Shown here: positions 52,369 through 61,709 of the stretch, one piece after another
Position numbering within the stretch: position 1 is the stretch's first letter
Layout of the letters: every line of letters begins with the position of its first letter
NCBI RefSeq assembly: GCF_029351045.1
Contig: NZ_JARKIN010000001.1
Span: 3,894,501 to 3,958,500, forward strand
DNA: 64,000 nucleotides
Reading direction: 5' to 3'
Source: Streptomyces sp. WMMB303
GTDB taxonomy: Bacteria; Actinomycetota; Actinomycetes; Streptomycetales; Streptomycetaceae
The notes under the pieces: generated by a model
What the model was told of the DNA's origin: nothing
The model's database searches: none
What the model saw: the letters and a program-made list of their open reading frames with translations, nothing else
Made by a program: the position numbers and the translations under genes

Positions 52369-53826
52369 GTGTCCCTGCTCTTCCCCGCGCTGCACGCGGC
52401 GTCCTCGCACACGGCGCTGCGTTTCGGCGACCGAGTCCTCAGCTACCGTCGGCTGGCTGCCGTGGCCGGCGGCCTGGCCACCAGGTTGCAGACCTCGGCG
52501 CCCGTCGCGGTCTGGGCGAAGCCCAGCCTGGAGACGGCGGTCGGCGTGGTCGCCGGTCTGCTGGCCGGGGTGCCCGTGGTCCCGGTGAACCCGAAGAGCG
52601 GCGAGAGCGAACTGGCGCACATCGTCAACGACAGCGCACCCGCGACAGTGCTGGCAGAACCCGGTGCGGAGCTTCCGGCAGCGCTCGGGTCGCTGCCGCG
52701 CACCGACATCGCGATCCCCGACGAGGCGGAGGAGGGGACCTGGGTGCTGCCCACCGAGCCGAACGCCGAGACCGCGGCACTCATCGTCTACACCTCGGGC
52801 ACGACCGGGCCGCCCAAGGGCGTGGTGCTGTCGCGGCGCGCCGTGGCCGCCAATCTGGACGCGCTGGTGGAAGCGTGGCAGTGGACGGAGGACGACGTGC
52901 TGGTGCACGGACTGCCGCTGTTCCACGTGCACGGGCTGATCCTCGGCGTCCTGGGTCCGCTGCGCCGCGGGTGCGCACTGCGCCATCTGGGGGCCTTCAG
53001 CACTCAGGGAGTGGCCCGGGAACTGGCGGGCGGCGGCACGATGCTGTTCGGTGTCCCGACCATGTACCACCGCCTCGCCGACGCCTGTGAGAGCGATCCG
53101 GACCTGGTGCGCGCGCTCGCCGGGGCACGGCTGCTGGTGTCGGGCTCGGCCGCGCTTCCGCTGCACGACCACGAGCGGCTCACCGCCGCGACGGGCCAGC
53201 AGGTGATCGAGCGGTACGGGATGACCGAGACGCTGATGAACACCAGCGTGCGCCCCTCGGGAAGCTCCCGCAGGGGTTCCGTCGGTCTGCCGCTGCGCGA
53301 TGTGGACATCCGGCTGGTGGACGACACAGGGCAGCGCCTTCCCTCGGAGGACACCGAGACGGTGGGGGAACTCCAGGTGCGCGGGCCGAACCTGTTCACC
53401 GAGTACCTCAACCGCCCCGACGCGACGGCCGAGGCATTCGACGGCGGCTGGTTCCGCACCGGTGACATGGCGACACGGGACGCGGACGGGTCGGTGCGCC
53501 TCGTCGGCCGCAAAGCAACCGACATGATCAAGAGCGGCGGCTTCCGGATCGGTGCGGGCGAGATCGAGAACGTCCTCCTCGGGCATCCCGCCGTCGCGGA
53601 GGCCGCCGTCACCGGCGAACCGGACGACGACCTGGGCGAGCGCGTCGTCGCCTGGATCGTGCCGGTGACGCCACAGCAACCGCCGTCGGCGGACGACCTG
53701 ACCGAACTGGTGGCCGGCCGGCTCGCCCCGCACAAGCGCCCGCGCGACGTGCGCTTCCTGGACGCACTGCCACGCAACGACATGGGAAAGGTGCTCAAGC
53801 GGGAACTGCCCGGTCAGCAACGCTGA
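52369..53826 (+). CDS. matB: Malonyl-CoA synthetase-like acyl-CoA ligase
   Basis: Product of 485 residues of the ANL adenylating family, the length of Streptomyces MatB. The ATP loop YTSGTTGPPKG, QGLPLFHVHGL-like block (HGLPLFHVHGL), RYGMTETLMNTSV, WFRTGDMA, hinge VGRKATDMIKSGG and catalytic Lys in PRNDMGKVLKREL are all present. The RYGMTETLMN and HVHGL blocks are those of malonate-activating enzymes, which make malonyl-CoA from malonate, CoA and ATP. GTG at 52369 follows AAAGGAG. Confidence 0.88.
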   Translation: MSLLFPALHAASSHTALRFGDRVLSYRRLAAVAGGLATRLQTSAPVAVWAKPSLETAVGVVAGLLAGVPVVPVNPKSGESELAHIVNDSAPATVLAEPGAELPAALGSLPRTDIAIPDEAEEGTWVLPTEPNAETAALIVYTSGTTGPPKGVVLSRRAVAANLDALVEAWQWTEDDVLVHGLPLFHVHGLILGVLGPLRRGCALRHLGAFSTQGVARELAGGGTMLFGVPTMYHRLADACESDPDLVRALAGARLLVSGSAALPLHDHERLTAATGQQVIERYGMTETLMNTSVRPSGSSRRGSVGLPLRDVDIRLVDDTGQRLPSEDTETVGELQVRGPNLFTEYLNRPDATAEAFDGGWFRTGDMATRDADGSVRLVGRKATDMIKSGGFRIGAGEIENVLLGHPAVAEAAVTGEPDDDLGERVVAWIVPVTPQQPPSADDLTELVAGRLAPHKRPRDVRFLDALPRNDMGKVLKRELPGQQR

Positions 53827-53903
53827 CAGCCAGTACGTCCGCGTCCGCGAGCGCCCCTCCCCGACCGGCCGCCGGACCCGCGGTACCTGTCGTTCGCACG
53901 GAT

Positions 53904-53920
53904 CCCGGTGGGATACCGGG
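53904..53920. terminator. Short hairpin between convergent matB and LLM oxidoreductase genes
   Basis: CCCGGT (53904-53909) pairs with ACCGGG (53915-53920) around GGGAT in the gap between two convergent stops. Confidence 0.4.
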
Positions 53921-53924
53921 CGAC

Positions 53925-55022
53925 TCAGCCCGGGGGCGCGGAGGTGGGCAGGCTTCCTCCCAGGTCTGCGACCTCGGCGAGGTGGCGATAGGAGCGGAGG
54001 CGGTGGTCGGGGTCGTAGGTGTTGAGCGTCAGCAGGAGTTCGTCGGCCCCCGTGCGCTCCACGAGTCCGGCCAACGCGGCGGCGACCTCGTGCGGGGTAC
54101 CGTGCAGCTGGGTCTGGCGGGCCTCCTCGAAGGCGGCGCGCTCCTTCGGGCTCATCGTCCGGCCGAGCACGTCCTGGGGCGGAACGAGCGGCGTGAAGGT
54201 GCCCCGGGTACGGGAGAGCGCCGTCGACCACGCCTCGGGAACCTGCAGCCCTTCCGCCTCCGTGCGGGTCTCGGCGGCGGCGGCGTTCACCGCGACGACG
54301 ACGTAGGGCGCGGCCCCGTCCCGGACGGCTCCGCTCGCCCCGGCTCCCGGAGCGCCGGGCCCGGTGCGTGGCCGGAAGGCCGCCCGGTAGGCCCGTATCG
54401 CCTCCCGTGTCCGCTGCTCGTCGCGGGAGGCCCCGATCACCAGCGGCAGTCCGTGCTCGGCCGCCACCGCGGCACCCGAGCCGACCGCAAGGACGAAGGG
54501 TGGGACGCGGAGTCCCTCTGCGGGCCGGGCACGCACCGGCCCGGTGCCCTCGAAGTAGCCGAGCAGTTCTGATATCTGCGCACCGAAGTCCTCGGCGGCG
54601 TCCTTGCCGACACGCAGTGCCTTGCGGACGCCGTCGGTGAATCCGACAGAGCGCCCCAGTCCCATGTCGATGCGGCCGGGGTGGAGGGACTCGAGCACTC
54701 CGAACTGCTCGGCCACCACCAGTGGCTGGTGGTTGGGGAGCATCACCCCTCCGGTCCCGACCCGGATCCGGGAAGTGGCTGAGGCGACCGCAGCGGCCAG
54801 GACGGTCGGTGCAGAGCCCGCGATACCGGGGACGGCATGGTGCTCGGAGACCCAGAAACGCAGGAAGCCCAGCGCTTCCGCCTGCCGCGCGAAGCGCACC
54901 GTCTCGCGCAGCGCACGGCCGGAGTGCTCGCCCTCCCGGGTGAGGGAGCGGTCGAGGACGGACAGAGGTACCGGGATCCGGGGCGATGGGGTCACCTCCG
55001 CTACAACACCTGTGGGCGGCAC
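53925..55022 (-). CDS. LLM-class flavin-dependent oxidoreductase
   Basis: Product of about 365 residues of the bacterial luciferase-like family: PVPLSVLDRS at the start, FARQAEALGFLRFWVSEHH, TSRIRVGTGGVMLPNHQPLVVAEQFGVLESLHPGRIDMGLGRS and the C-terminal LLLTLNTYDPDHRLRSYRHLAE. It should use FMN or F420 to oxidise an unknown substrate. The start is uncertain; GTG at 55022 is preferred because the GTG at 54995 has its GGAG directly abutting it. Confidence 0.85.
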   Translation of the reverse strand: MPPTGVVAEVTPSPRIPVPLSVLDRSLTREGEHSGRALRETVRFARQAEALGFLRFWVSEHHAVPGIAGSAPTVLAAAVASATSRIRVGTGGVMLPNHQPLVVAEQFGVLESLHPGRIDMGLGRSVGFTDGVRKALRVGKDAAEDFGAQISELLGYFEGTGPVRARPAEGLRVPPFVLAVGSGAAVAAEHGLPLVIGASRDEQRTREAIRAYRAAFRPRTGPGAPGAGASGAVRDGAAPYVVVAVNAAAAETRTEAEGLQVPEAWSTALSRTRGTFTPLVPPQDVLGRTMSPKERAAFEEARQTQLHGTPHEVAAALAGLVERTGADELLLTLNTYDPDHRLRSYRHLAEVADLGGSLPTSAPPG

Positions 55023-55048
55023 GGATTCCCGGTTCCCGCAAAGGTGCG

Positions 55049-55723
55049 CTACTCCTCGGCCGGGGGTTCCTCCAGCAGTCCGGCATCGTGGACGAGGAGA
55101 GCGAACTGGACGCGGTTGTTGAGGTCGAGTTTGGTCAGGATGCGGGAGACGTGTGTCTTGACCGTCGGCACGCTCATGTAGAGGGACGCCGCGATCCGGG
55201 CGTTGGCCAGTCCGCGGCCGACGCCGAGCGCCACCTCGCTCTCCCGCTCGCCGAGCCGGGCGAGGGCGTCCTTGGCGCGGGCCCGGCGGGTGTCCCGGCC
55301 CGCGGGGGTGACGTGTTGGATGAGCTGGCGGGTGACCGCGGGCGAGAGCACGGGCTCCCCGGAGGCGACCTTGCGCACCGCGGCCAGGATGTCGGCGGGT
55401 GGGGTGTCCTTGAGCAGGAAGCCGGCGGCTCCGGCACGCAGGGCGCGGAGTACCTGGGCGTCGGCGTGGAAGGTGGTCAGGACGACGACCTCGGGCGGTT
55501 CGTCGCGCGCCCGGAGCATCTCGGTGGCGGTGAGCCCGTCCATGGCCGGCATCCGGATGTCCATCAGGACCACATGCGGACGGTGCTCGTCGACCAGTCG
55601 GAGCACCTGGCTGCCGTCCGCGGCCTCCCCCACGATCTCGATGCCCTCGATGCCTCCCAGCATCAGCCGGAGCCCGGCCCGTACGAGAGCGTCGTCGTCG
55701 ACAAGGAGCAGGCGGATGGTCAT
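55049..55723 (-). CDS. NarL/FixJ-family response regulator (no kinase nearby)
   Basis: Product of 224 residues: receiver domain with acidic pocket LLVDDDALV, phosphoacceptor Asp55 (VVLMDIRMP), TTF and Lys in FLLKDTPP, then a LuxR-type helix-turn-helix (LGERESEVALGVGRGLANARIAASLYMSVPTVKTHVSRILTKLDLNNR). The usual adjacent histidine kinase gene is missing: neighbours are an LLM oxidoreductase 26 bases downstream and a flavin monooxygenase upstream. ATG at 55723 or 55729 are both possible starts. Confidence 0.88.
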   Translation of the reverse strand: MTIRLLLVDDDALVRAGLRLMLGGIEGIEIVGEAADGSQVLRLVDEHRPHVVLMDIRMPAMDGLTATEMLRARDEPPEVVVLTTFHADAQVLRALRAGAAGFLLKDTPPADILAAVRKVASGEPVLSPAVTRQLIQHVTPAGRDTRRARAKDALARLGERESEVALGVGRGLANARIAASLYMSVPTVKTHVSRILTKLDLNNRVQFALLVHDAGLLEEPPAEE

Positions 55724-55801
55724 GCACATACCGTAGCCAGCCACTGCCCGGACTCCGGCCCCGCCCTACGGAGCCCACAGTCGCGCGCCGGCCGGGTGCG
55801 C

Positions 55802-57022
55802 TCACGCACGGGCGCCCGCGTCGTCCCCGACGGGTGCGTCCCAGTCGATGCGGTAGTCCAGCAGCCAGTCGCTGCCGGAGTCGTCGTCGCGCCGCGGGCC
55901 GGTCCGGGCCTCCACGGGACGCGGGACGACCCGTTCGTTCAACCGGGCGCTGCGTTCGACGACGGCCTCGACCCGGTTGCGGCGCAGCGACTCGAAGCGG
56001 GTGAACGCCGCGGGCACCCCGGGGAGATCGCGGAGGCATTTGGCGAGGACGACGCTGTCCTCGATCGCCAGGGAGGCGCCTTGTGCCGCGTTGGGCGCCG
56101 CCGCGTGCGCCGCGTCCCCGAGTACCACCATGGAAGCGCGATGCCAGACAGGGGTGCGGGCCATGTCATAGGCGTTGGTGGCCACGAGTCCCCGGCTGCC
56201 CCGGACGATCTCGGCGGCGGGCGAGGCGTCCTCGGAGAAGAGCGAGACGACGTGGTCCCGCCAGCGAGCCAGCTCCGAGGGGGTACCGGTGGCCAGTTCC
56301 TCCCGGTCGAGCTCGCCGCCGGGGGTGTTGGCGAACCACCAGACCTCGCCGTCGGGCGCCGTGGTGCAGCCCAGGAACGCGCGCCGCCCTTGGATCATCC
56401 GGTAGGTGCCGGAAGGCGGCGCAGTCTCCGTGGGCACCTCGGGTGTGTAGCCGCACACGGTGATCTGCCCGGTATGGCGCGGCGCGGGCGCGCCGGGGTC
56501 GATGAGAGTGCGAGTGACGGAGTGGAGACCGTCGGCCCCGATGAGCAGGTCCCCTTCGGCGCGCGTGCCGTCGGCGAAGTGGGCGGTGACCCGCCCGTCG
56601 GGAGCCGTGTCGGCGGAGACGAGACGCTTGCCGTGCTCGATGGCGACACCCCGGCGGATCGCCTCATCATGAAGCGCGCGGTAGAGAGTCGCGCGCCGGA
56701 GCGTGCGCGGACCGAGAGGGCCGGCGTCGCCGGGGCTGCCCCCTCCCCCCGCGACCGGCCGCACGCCCACTCTGTCCCCGGTGTGCGCGAGCATCTCAAT
56801 GCGTTCCGCGGGAAAGGAGACATCCAGGACAGCCGGATGGGCGTCGATGGTGCGCAAGGCTTCCAGGCCGTTGTGGAAGAGCACGAGGAAGGCACCGGCA
56901 TCGTCGGCGCCGGACCGGTACGCCTCGTGGACGGTCGAGCTGATCCCCGCCTTGTGCAGGGACATCGCCGTCATGGCTCCGGCGATGCCGCCGCCGATGA
57001 TGAGCGCGTGCCGCTGCCGCAT
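55802..57022 (-). CDS. FAD-dependent monooxygenase
   Basis: Product of 406 residues of the aromatic hydroxylase (FAD_binding_3) type. GGGIAGAMTAMSLHKAG is the ADP-binding fold, LLIGADGLHSVTR carries the DG motif and VVLGDAAHAAAPNAAQGASLAIED the GD motif that contacts the FAD ribityl chain. The substrate is unknown; 6-hydroxynicotinate- and zeaxanthin-epoxidase-like enzymes share this layout. ATG at 57022 follows AGGAG. It is upstream of the response regulator gene. Confidence 0.88.
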   Translation of the reverse strand: MRQRHALIIGGGIAGAMTAMSLHKAGISSTVHEAYRSGADDAGAFLVLFHNGLEALRTIDAHPAVLDVSFPAERIEMLAHTGDRVGVRPVAGGGGSPGDAGPLGPRTLRRATLYRALHDEAIRRGVAIEHGKRLVSADTAPDGRVTAHFADGTRAEGDLLIGADGLHSVTRTLIDPGAPAPRHTGQITVCGYTPEVPTETAPPSGTYRMIQGRRAFLGCTTAPDGEVWWFANTPGGELDREELATGTPSELARWRDHVVSLFSEDASPAAEIVRGSRGLVATNAYDMARTPVWHRASMVVLGDAAHAAAPNAAQGASLAIEDSVVLAKCLRDLPGVPAAFTRFESLRRNRVEAVVERSARLNERVVPRPVEARTGPRRDDDSGSDWLLDYRIDWDAPVGDDAGARA

Positions 57023-57235
57023 GGCATCTCCTGTCGCTGAGTGTTCCGTTCAACCGCCGCTCTCCCCTACTGACCGCCTGCGAGGGCGGGCGGTTGCGTC
57101 TCGGATGCCGCCCGGGCCGCACGCCTCTCCGGCGGAGCCGGCCGCGGGCGGACGGAACCGGGGTGCGGTGGCAGCCCGGAGGCCCTTGTCCCGCCCGCGC
57201 GGAGTCCACTGCCCGGACCTCTCGCCGTGCCTCGG

Positions 57236-59881
57236 TCAGCGGCCCAGGGCAGCCGCGAGATAGGGCGCGGTGACGCTGGTGCGGGAGGTGGCCACGTCCT
57301 CCGGGGTTCCGGCAGCGACGATCCGCCCGCCCCGGTCGCCACCACCCGGCCCCAGGTCGATGACCCAGTCTGCGCCGGCGACCACCGCCGGATCGTGTTC
57401 GACGACGATGACCGTGTGGCCCGCCCGGACCAGTCCGTGCAACTGCCCCAGCAGCACCTCGGTGTCGGCCGGGTGCAGTCCGGCGGTGGGCTCGTCCAGG
57501 AGGTAGAGCGTGTGGCCGCGGCGGCCGCGCTGGAGTTCAGCGGCGAGCTTGATGCGCTGAGCCTCGCCCCCCGACAGCTCCGTCGCCGGCTGCCCCAACC
57601 GCAGGTACCCCAGGCCGACACGCTGCAGGGCTGCCAGTCCGCGCCGTGCCGCCGGAACGTCCGCGAGGAACACGGCAGCGCCGTCGACCGTCATGCCCAG
57701 GACGTCGGCGACGGTCGCTCCCCGGTAGGTGATCTCCAGCGTCCGAGGGTTGTAGCGCGCCCCGTGGCAGTCCGTGCACGGCGCGTAGCTGCCGGGCAGG
57801 AAGAGGAGTTCCACCGCGATATACCCCTCGCCCTGGCAGGTCGGGCAGCGGCCTTCGGCGACGTTGAACGAGAAGCGTCCGGCTCCGTACCCCCGGGCCC
57901 TGGCCTCGTCCGTGGCGGCGAAGACCTTGCGCACCGCGTCGAAGAGGCCCGTGTAGGTCGCCAGATTGGAGCGCGGGGTGCGCCCGATGGGCTTCTGGTC
58001 GACGCGTACCAGCCGGTCCACGGCCGCTGCTCCCTCGGCCTTCGTGACATCGGTGCGGCGACTGGACGGGAGCTGTTCCGCCCCCGGCTCAGCATCGTCC
58101 GTGCCCGGGCCCGCGGCCCCGCTCCTCTTCCCCGATACGACCGTCCCGGTGCCGGTGTGCGCGGCGACGACGTCGGCCAGGACCTGGGTGACCAGCGTGG
58201 ACTTACCAGAACCGGAGACCCCTGTGACAGCTGTGAAGACACCGAGTGGAAACGCCACATCCACGTCCCGCAGGTTGTGCCGCGTCACCCCGGACAGCGA
58301 CAGCATGCGCTCCGGGCGGCGTGGCGTGGCCTCCCCCCGCCGCCAGGCGCGACGGCCGGGACGGGCGGGCTCCGGTGCCCCGGAGGCGCGGGAGTCCACA
58401 CGGTCGCCCTCTGGGGCAGAGGGCATGCCGGGCCCCGGGGCGCCGAGGGGACCTTCTTCCGCGAGGCCGGGGGCTTCCGCGGGGAAGAGGTAGGTTCGCG
58501 TGACGGAACGCTCCGACTCCGCCAGCCCGGGCACCGGGCCGCTGTAGAGCACCTCGCCTCCGTGCTCGCCCGCAGCGGGGCCCACGTCCACAACCCAGTC
58601 GGCCCGCCGGACCACGGCCATCTCGTGCTCGACCACGAACAGCGAGTTCCCCGCTTCCCGGAGCCTGTCCAGGACCGTCAGCAGTGCCTCGGTGTCGGCG
58701 GGGTGCAACCCGGCCGACGGCTCGTCCAGGACATAGACCACGCCGAAGAGGCCGGAGCGCAGCTGGGTCGCCAGCCGAAGCCGCTGCAGCTCCCCCGCCG
58801 AGAGGGTGGGAGTGGGCCGGTCGGTGCTGAGATAGCCCAGACCCAGTTCCACGAGCACGTCGATGCGGGAGACGAGGTCGCTGCAGAGGGTTGCGGCGAT
58901 GCTCTGCCGGATGCCTTCTTCGGGGCCCCCTACCCCCTCCCCTCCCCCTGTGGCGGCTCGCAGCACCCCGGTGAGCTCTTCCAGCGGCAGGGCCGCCAGC
59001 TCGGCGATGTCCCGGCCCGCGAACGTCACGGCGAGCGCCTCCGGGCGCAGCCGACGACCGCCGCAGACCGGACAGTCGGCGCTGACCAGGAACCGCCGCA
59101 CGCGCTGCCGCAGGGTGGCGCTCTTCGTCTCCGCGAAGGTGTGCAGCACATACCGCTTCGCGCTCTGGTAGGTGCCCTGGTAGGGCCGCTGGATACGGCC
59201 CGCCTCACGCACCGGGTGAACGGTGACGACCGGCTGCTCGTCCGTGAACAGCAACCATTCGCGCTGTTCGGACGGCAGCTCCCGCCACGGACGGTCGATG
59301 TCGTAGCCGAGCGCCGCGGTCACGTCGCGCAGGTTCTTGCCCAGCCACGCTCCCGGCCACGCCGCGACTGCGCCCTCCCGGACACTGAGCGACGGGTCCG
59401 GGACCAGTGAATCCTCGGTGACCCGGTGCACGACACCCAGCCCGTGACACTCCCGGCAGGCGCCGGCTGCCGTGTTGGGCGAGAAGGCGTCCGAATCCAG
59501 CTGCTCGGCGCCTTCCGGATACTGCCCTGCCCGCGAAAAGAGCATCCGCAGCGAATTCGACAGCGTGGTCACCGTACCGACGGACGAGCGGCCCGTGGGT
59601 GTCGACCGCCGCTGCTCCAGCGCCACCGCGGGCGGCAGGCCGGTGACCTCCTGGACCCGCGGTACTCCGACCTGGTGGATCAGCCGCCGCGCATAGGGGG
59701 CGACCGACTCGAAGTAGCGGCGCTGTGCTTCCGCGTAGAGTGTGCCGAAGGCCAGCGAGGACTTGCCCGAACCCGAGACACCGGTGAAGGCGACCAGCGC
59801 GTCCCGCGGGATGTCCACGTCCACGCCGCGAAGATTGTGCTCGCGGGCGTCGCGCACCCGTACGTATCCGTCGTCGCTCAT
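57236..59881 (-). CDS. Class II UvrA-like ABC ATPase
   Basis: Product of about 881 residues with two ABC ATPase halves. The first has Walker A GVSGSGKSS, signature LSAGELQR and Walker B VYVLDEPSAGL; the second GVSGSGKST, LSGGEAQR and LYLLDEPTAGL. Zinc-type Cys pairs occur in CRECHG, CPVCGG, CPTCQG and CTDCHG. The UvrB-binding insertion of class I UvrA is not apparent, and a roughly 85-residue Gly/Pro/Arg-rich linker joins the halves, as in the UvrA2/DrrC group linked to resistance against DNA-binding drugs. ATGs at 59881 and 59899 are both possible starts. Confidence 0.87.
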   Translation of the reverse strand: MSDDGYVRVRDAREHNLRGVDVDIPRDALVAFTGVSGSGKSSLAFGTLYAEAQRRYFESVAPYARRLIHQVGVPRVQEVTGLPPAVALEQRRSTPTGRSSVGTVTTLSNSLRMLFSRAGQYPEGAEQLDSDAFSPNTAAGACRECHGLGVVHRVTEDSLVPDPSLSVREGAVAAWPGAWLGKNLRDVTAALGYDIDRPWRELPSEQREWLLFTDEQPVVTVHPVREAGRIQRPYQGTYQSAKRYVLHTFAETKSATLRQRVRRFLVSADCPVCGGRRLRPEALAVTFAGRDIAELAALPLEELTGVLRAATGGGEGVGGPEEGIRQSIAATLCSDLVSRIDVLVELGLGYLSTDRPTPTLSAGELQRLRLATQLRSGLFGVVYVLDEPSAGLHPADTEALLTVLDRLREAGNSLFVVEHEMAVVRRADWVVDVGPAAGEHGGEVLYSGPVPGLAESERSVTRTYLFPAEAPGLAEEGPLGAPGPGMPSAPEGDRVDSRASGAPEPARPGRRAWRRGEATPRRPERMLSLSGVTRHNLRDVDVAFPLGVFTAVTGVSGSGKSTLVTQVLADVVAAHTGTGTVVSGKRSGAAGPGTDDAEPGAEQLPSSRRTDVTKAEGAAAVDRLVRVDQKPIGRTPRSNLATYTGLFDAVRKVFAATDEARARGYGAGRFSFNVAEGRCPTCQGEGYIAVELLFLPGSYAPCTDCHGARYNPRTLEITYRGATVADVLGMTVDGAAVFLADVPAARRGLAALQRVGLGYLRLGQPATELSGGEAQRIKLAAELQRGRRGHTLYLLDEPTAGLHPADTEVLLGQLHGLVRAGHTVIVVEHDPAVVAGADWVIDLGPGGGDRGGRIVAAGTPEDVATSRTSVTAPYLAAALGR

Positions 59882-59975
59882 CCTTCCATGATCGGACATG
59901 CGCCCGAGACCCCGCGGCAGCGGCCCTGCCCCGGGAGTGGCCACAGTGCGTGAAGGGCGCGCAGGGGTGGTACCC

Positions 59976-61430
59976 ATGGCCGCCATGGAGTGGTTCACGC
60001 CGTGGTTCCCGGCGTCCGGATACGGACTGAGCCGGCTGGTTCTCCAACGTGCGCTGGCAGGGGTCTATCTCGTTGCCTTTCTCTCGGCGGCGCTGCAGTT
60101 CCGGGCGCTGCTGGGCGAACGCGGCCTGGTGCCCGCCACGTCGTTCACCCGCCGGGTACCGTTCCGGACCTCCCCCAGCCTCTTCCACTGGCGATGCGAC
60201 GACCGCTTCACGGGAGCGTGCGCCTGGGCAGGTACCGCGCTGGCTGCCGCGGTGGTGGCAGGCGCCGCGGATGTCGTCCCCCTGTGGGCCTCGATGGTGA
60301 TGTGGGCATTGCTGTGGTTCCTCTATCTCTCGTTCGTGAACGTCGGTCAGATCTTCTACGGCTTCGGCTGGGAGTCACTGCTGCTGGAGAGCGGATTCCT
60401 CGCGATCTTCCTGGGAAATGCGCAGACCTCGCCGCCCGTGCTGACCCTGTGGCTGATGCGCTGGCTGCTCTTCCGGGTGGAGTTCGGCGCGGGGCTGATC
60501 AAGTGGCGCGGAGACACCTGCTGGCGCAACCTGACCTGCCTCTACTACCACCACGAGACCCAACCGATGCCCGGACCGCTGAGCTGGTTCTTCCACCACC
60601 TGCCGCGGCGTATGCACCGGATGGAGGTGGCCGCCAATCATGTGGCCCAGCTCATCGTGCCCTTCGGCCTGTTCTTTCCGCAGCCGGTCGCCACTATCGC
60701 CGCCGGGCTGATCATCATCACGCAGCTGTGGCTCGTCCTGTCGGGCAACTTCTCCTGGCTCAATTGGCTGACGATCGTTCTGGCGCTCTCCGCCGTCGAT
60801 CCCTCTCCCGTCACGGGCACCCCCGGCTACGCGGCGACTCCCCTGTGGTTCGCCGTCGTGGTGTGCCTCGCGACAGTGCTGATCATCGTGCTGAGCTGGT
60901 GGCCAGCGCGGAACCTGCTCAGCCGGACACAGCAGATGAATCGCTCGTTCAACTCCCTCCATCTGGTGAACACCTACGGTGCCTTCGGCAGCGTGACCCG
61001 TGTGCGGCACGAGATCGTTCTCGAGGGCACGGACGAGGAACAACTCAGTTCAGAGACGGTATGGCGCGCGTACGAGTTCAAGGGCAAGCCGGGGAACGTA
61101 CGCCGACTGCCGCGGCAGTTCGCTCCGTACCATCTGCGTCTGGACTGGCAGATGTGGTTCGCCGCGCTGTCCCCCGCCTATACACGCGGCTGGTTCGAGC
61201 CCTTCGTCTCCCGACTGCTGGAGAACGACCCGGCCACCCTGCGGCTGCTGCACACCAACCCGTTCCCCCAGCAGCCACCCACCCATGTGCGCGCGTTGCT
61301 GTACCGCTACCGCTTCACGACACGGGAGGAGCGGCGGGCGACCGGGGCCTGGTGGCACCGCACCTTCGAGCGCGAGTTCCTGCCGCCGGTCGCGCTCGCG
61401 GGACATTCGGGCGGGCGCCACGGCTGGTGA
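59976..61430 (+). CDS. Lipase maturation factor (LMF1-like) membrane protein
   Basis: Product of 484 residues with about seven to eight membrane segments. The hallmark LMF sequences are present: LVAFLSAALQFRALLGERGLVPA near the start, GQIFYGFGWESLLLESGFLAIFLG, RWLLFRVEFGAGLIKWRGDTCWRNLTCLYYHHETQPMP and in the C-terminal domain NTYGAFGSVTRVRHEIVLEGT and RQFAPYHLRLDWQMWFAALSP. In animals LMF1 helps lipases fold in the ER; the bacterial role is unknown. It is divergent from the UvrA-like gene, 94 bases apart. ATG at 59976 follows AGGGG. Confidence 0.87.
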   Translation: MAAMEWFTPWFPASGYGLSRLVLQRALAGVYLVAFLSAALQFRALLGERGLVPATSFTRRVPFRTSPSLFHWRCDDRFTGACAWAGTALAAAVVAGAADVVPLWASMVMWALLWFLYLSFVNVGQIFYGFGWESLLLESGFLAIFLGNAQTSPPVLTLWLMRWLLFRVEFGAGLIKWRGDTCWRNLTCLYYHHETQPMPGPLSWFFHHLPRRMHRMEVAANHVAQLIVPFGLFFPQPVATIAAGLIIITQLWLVLSGNFSWLNWLTIVLALSAVDPSPVTGTPGYAATPLWFAVVVCLATVLIIVLSWWPARNLLSRTQQMNRSFNSLHLVNTYGAFGSVTRVRHEIVLEGTDEEQLSSETVWRAYEFKGKPGNVRRLPRQFAPYHLRLDWQMWFAALSPAYTRGWFEPFVSRLLENDPATLRLLHTNPFPQQPPTHVRALLYRYRFTTREERRATGAWWHRTFEREFLPPVALAGHSGGRHGW

Positions 61431-61654
61431 CCGTGCGGTATCCGTGGTGTGATCACGGCTGTGCGAATGGCTGTTCTCACACGCGGCTGCGTTCCGCCTG
61501 GGCATGCAGGAGGTTCCCTCATCGCGGTCCTCGCTCTCTCTCCGCTCTGCCGGCACGAGGCGCCTTCTCGCCCCGGTGGAAGCAGTCTGCCCCGGCTGCC
61601 GCGCTCATGGGCGGCCCTCGCATTTCCGGTGGACAACTGACCGGTTGTGCATAT

Positions 61655-61680
61655 CCCCGCCACCCACACGGGTGGCGGGG
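61655..61680. terminator. Strong hairpin between convergent LMF and NADH dehydrogenase genes
   Basis: CCCCGCCACCC (61655-61665) pairs perfectly with GGGTGGCGGGG (61670-61680) around ACAC, an 11-bp stem. A smaller repeat, ACAAC/GTTGT, lies just before it. The rest of the 279-base gap 61431-61709 shows no gene. Confidence 0.75.
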
Positions 61681-61709
61681 GTGAGCTGAGCGCGGACGGG
61701 GGAACAGCT

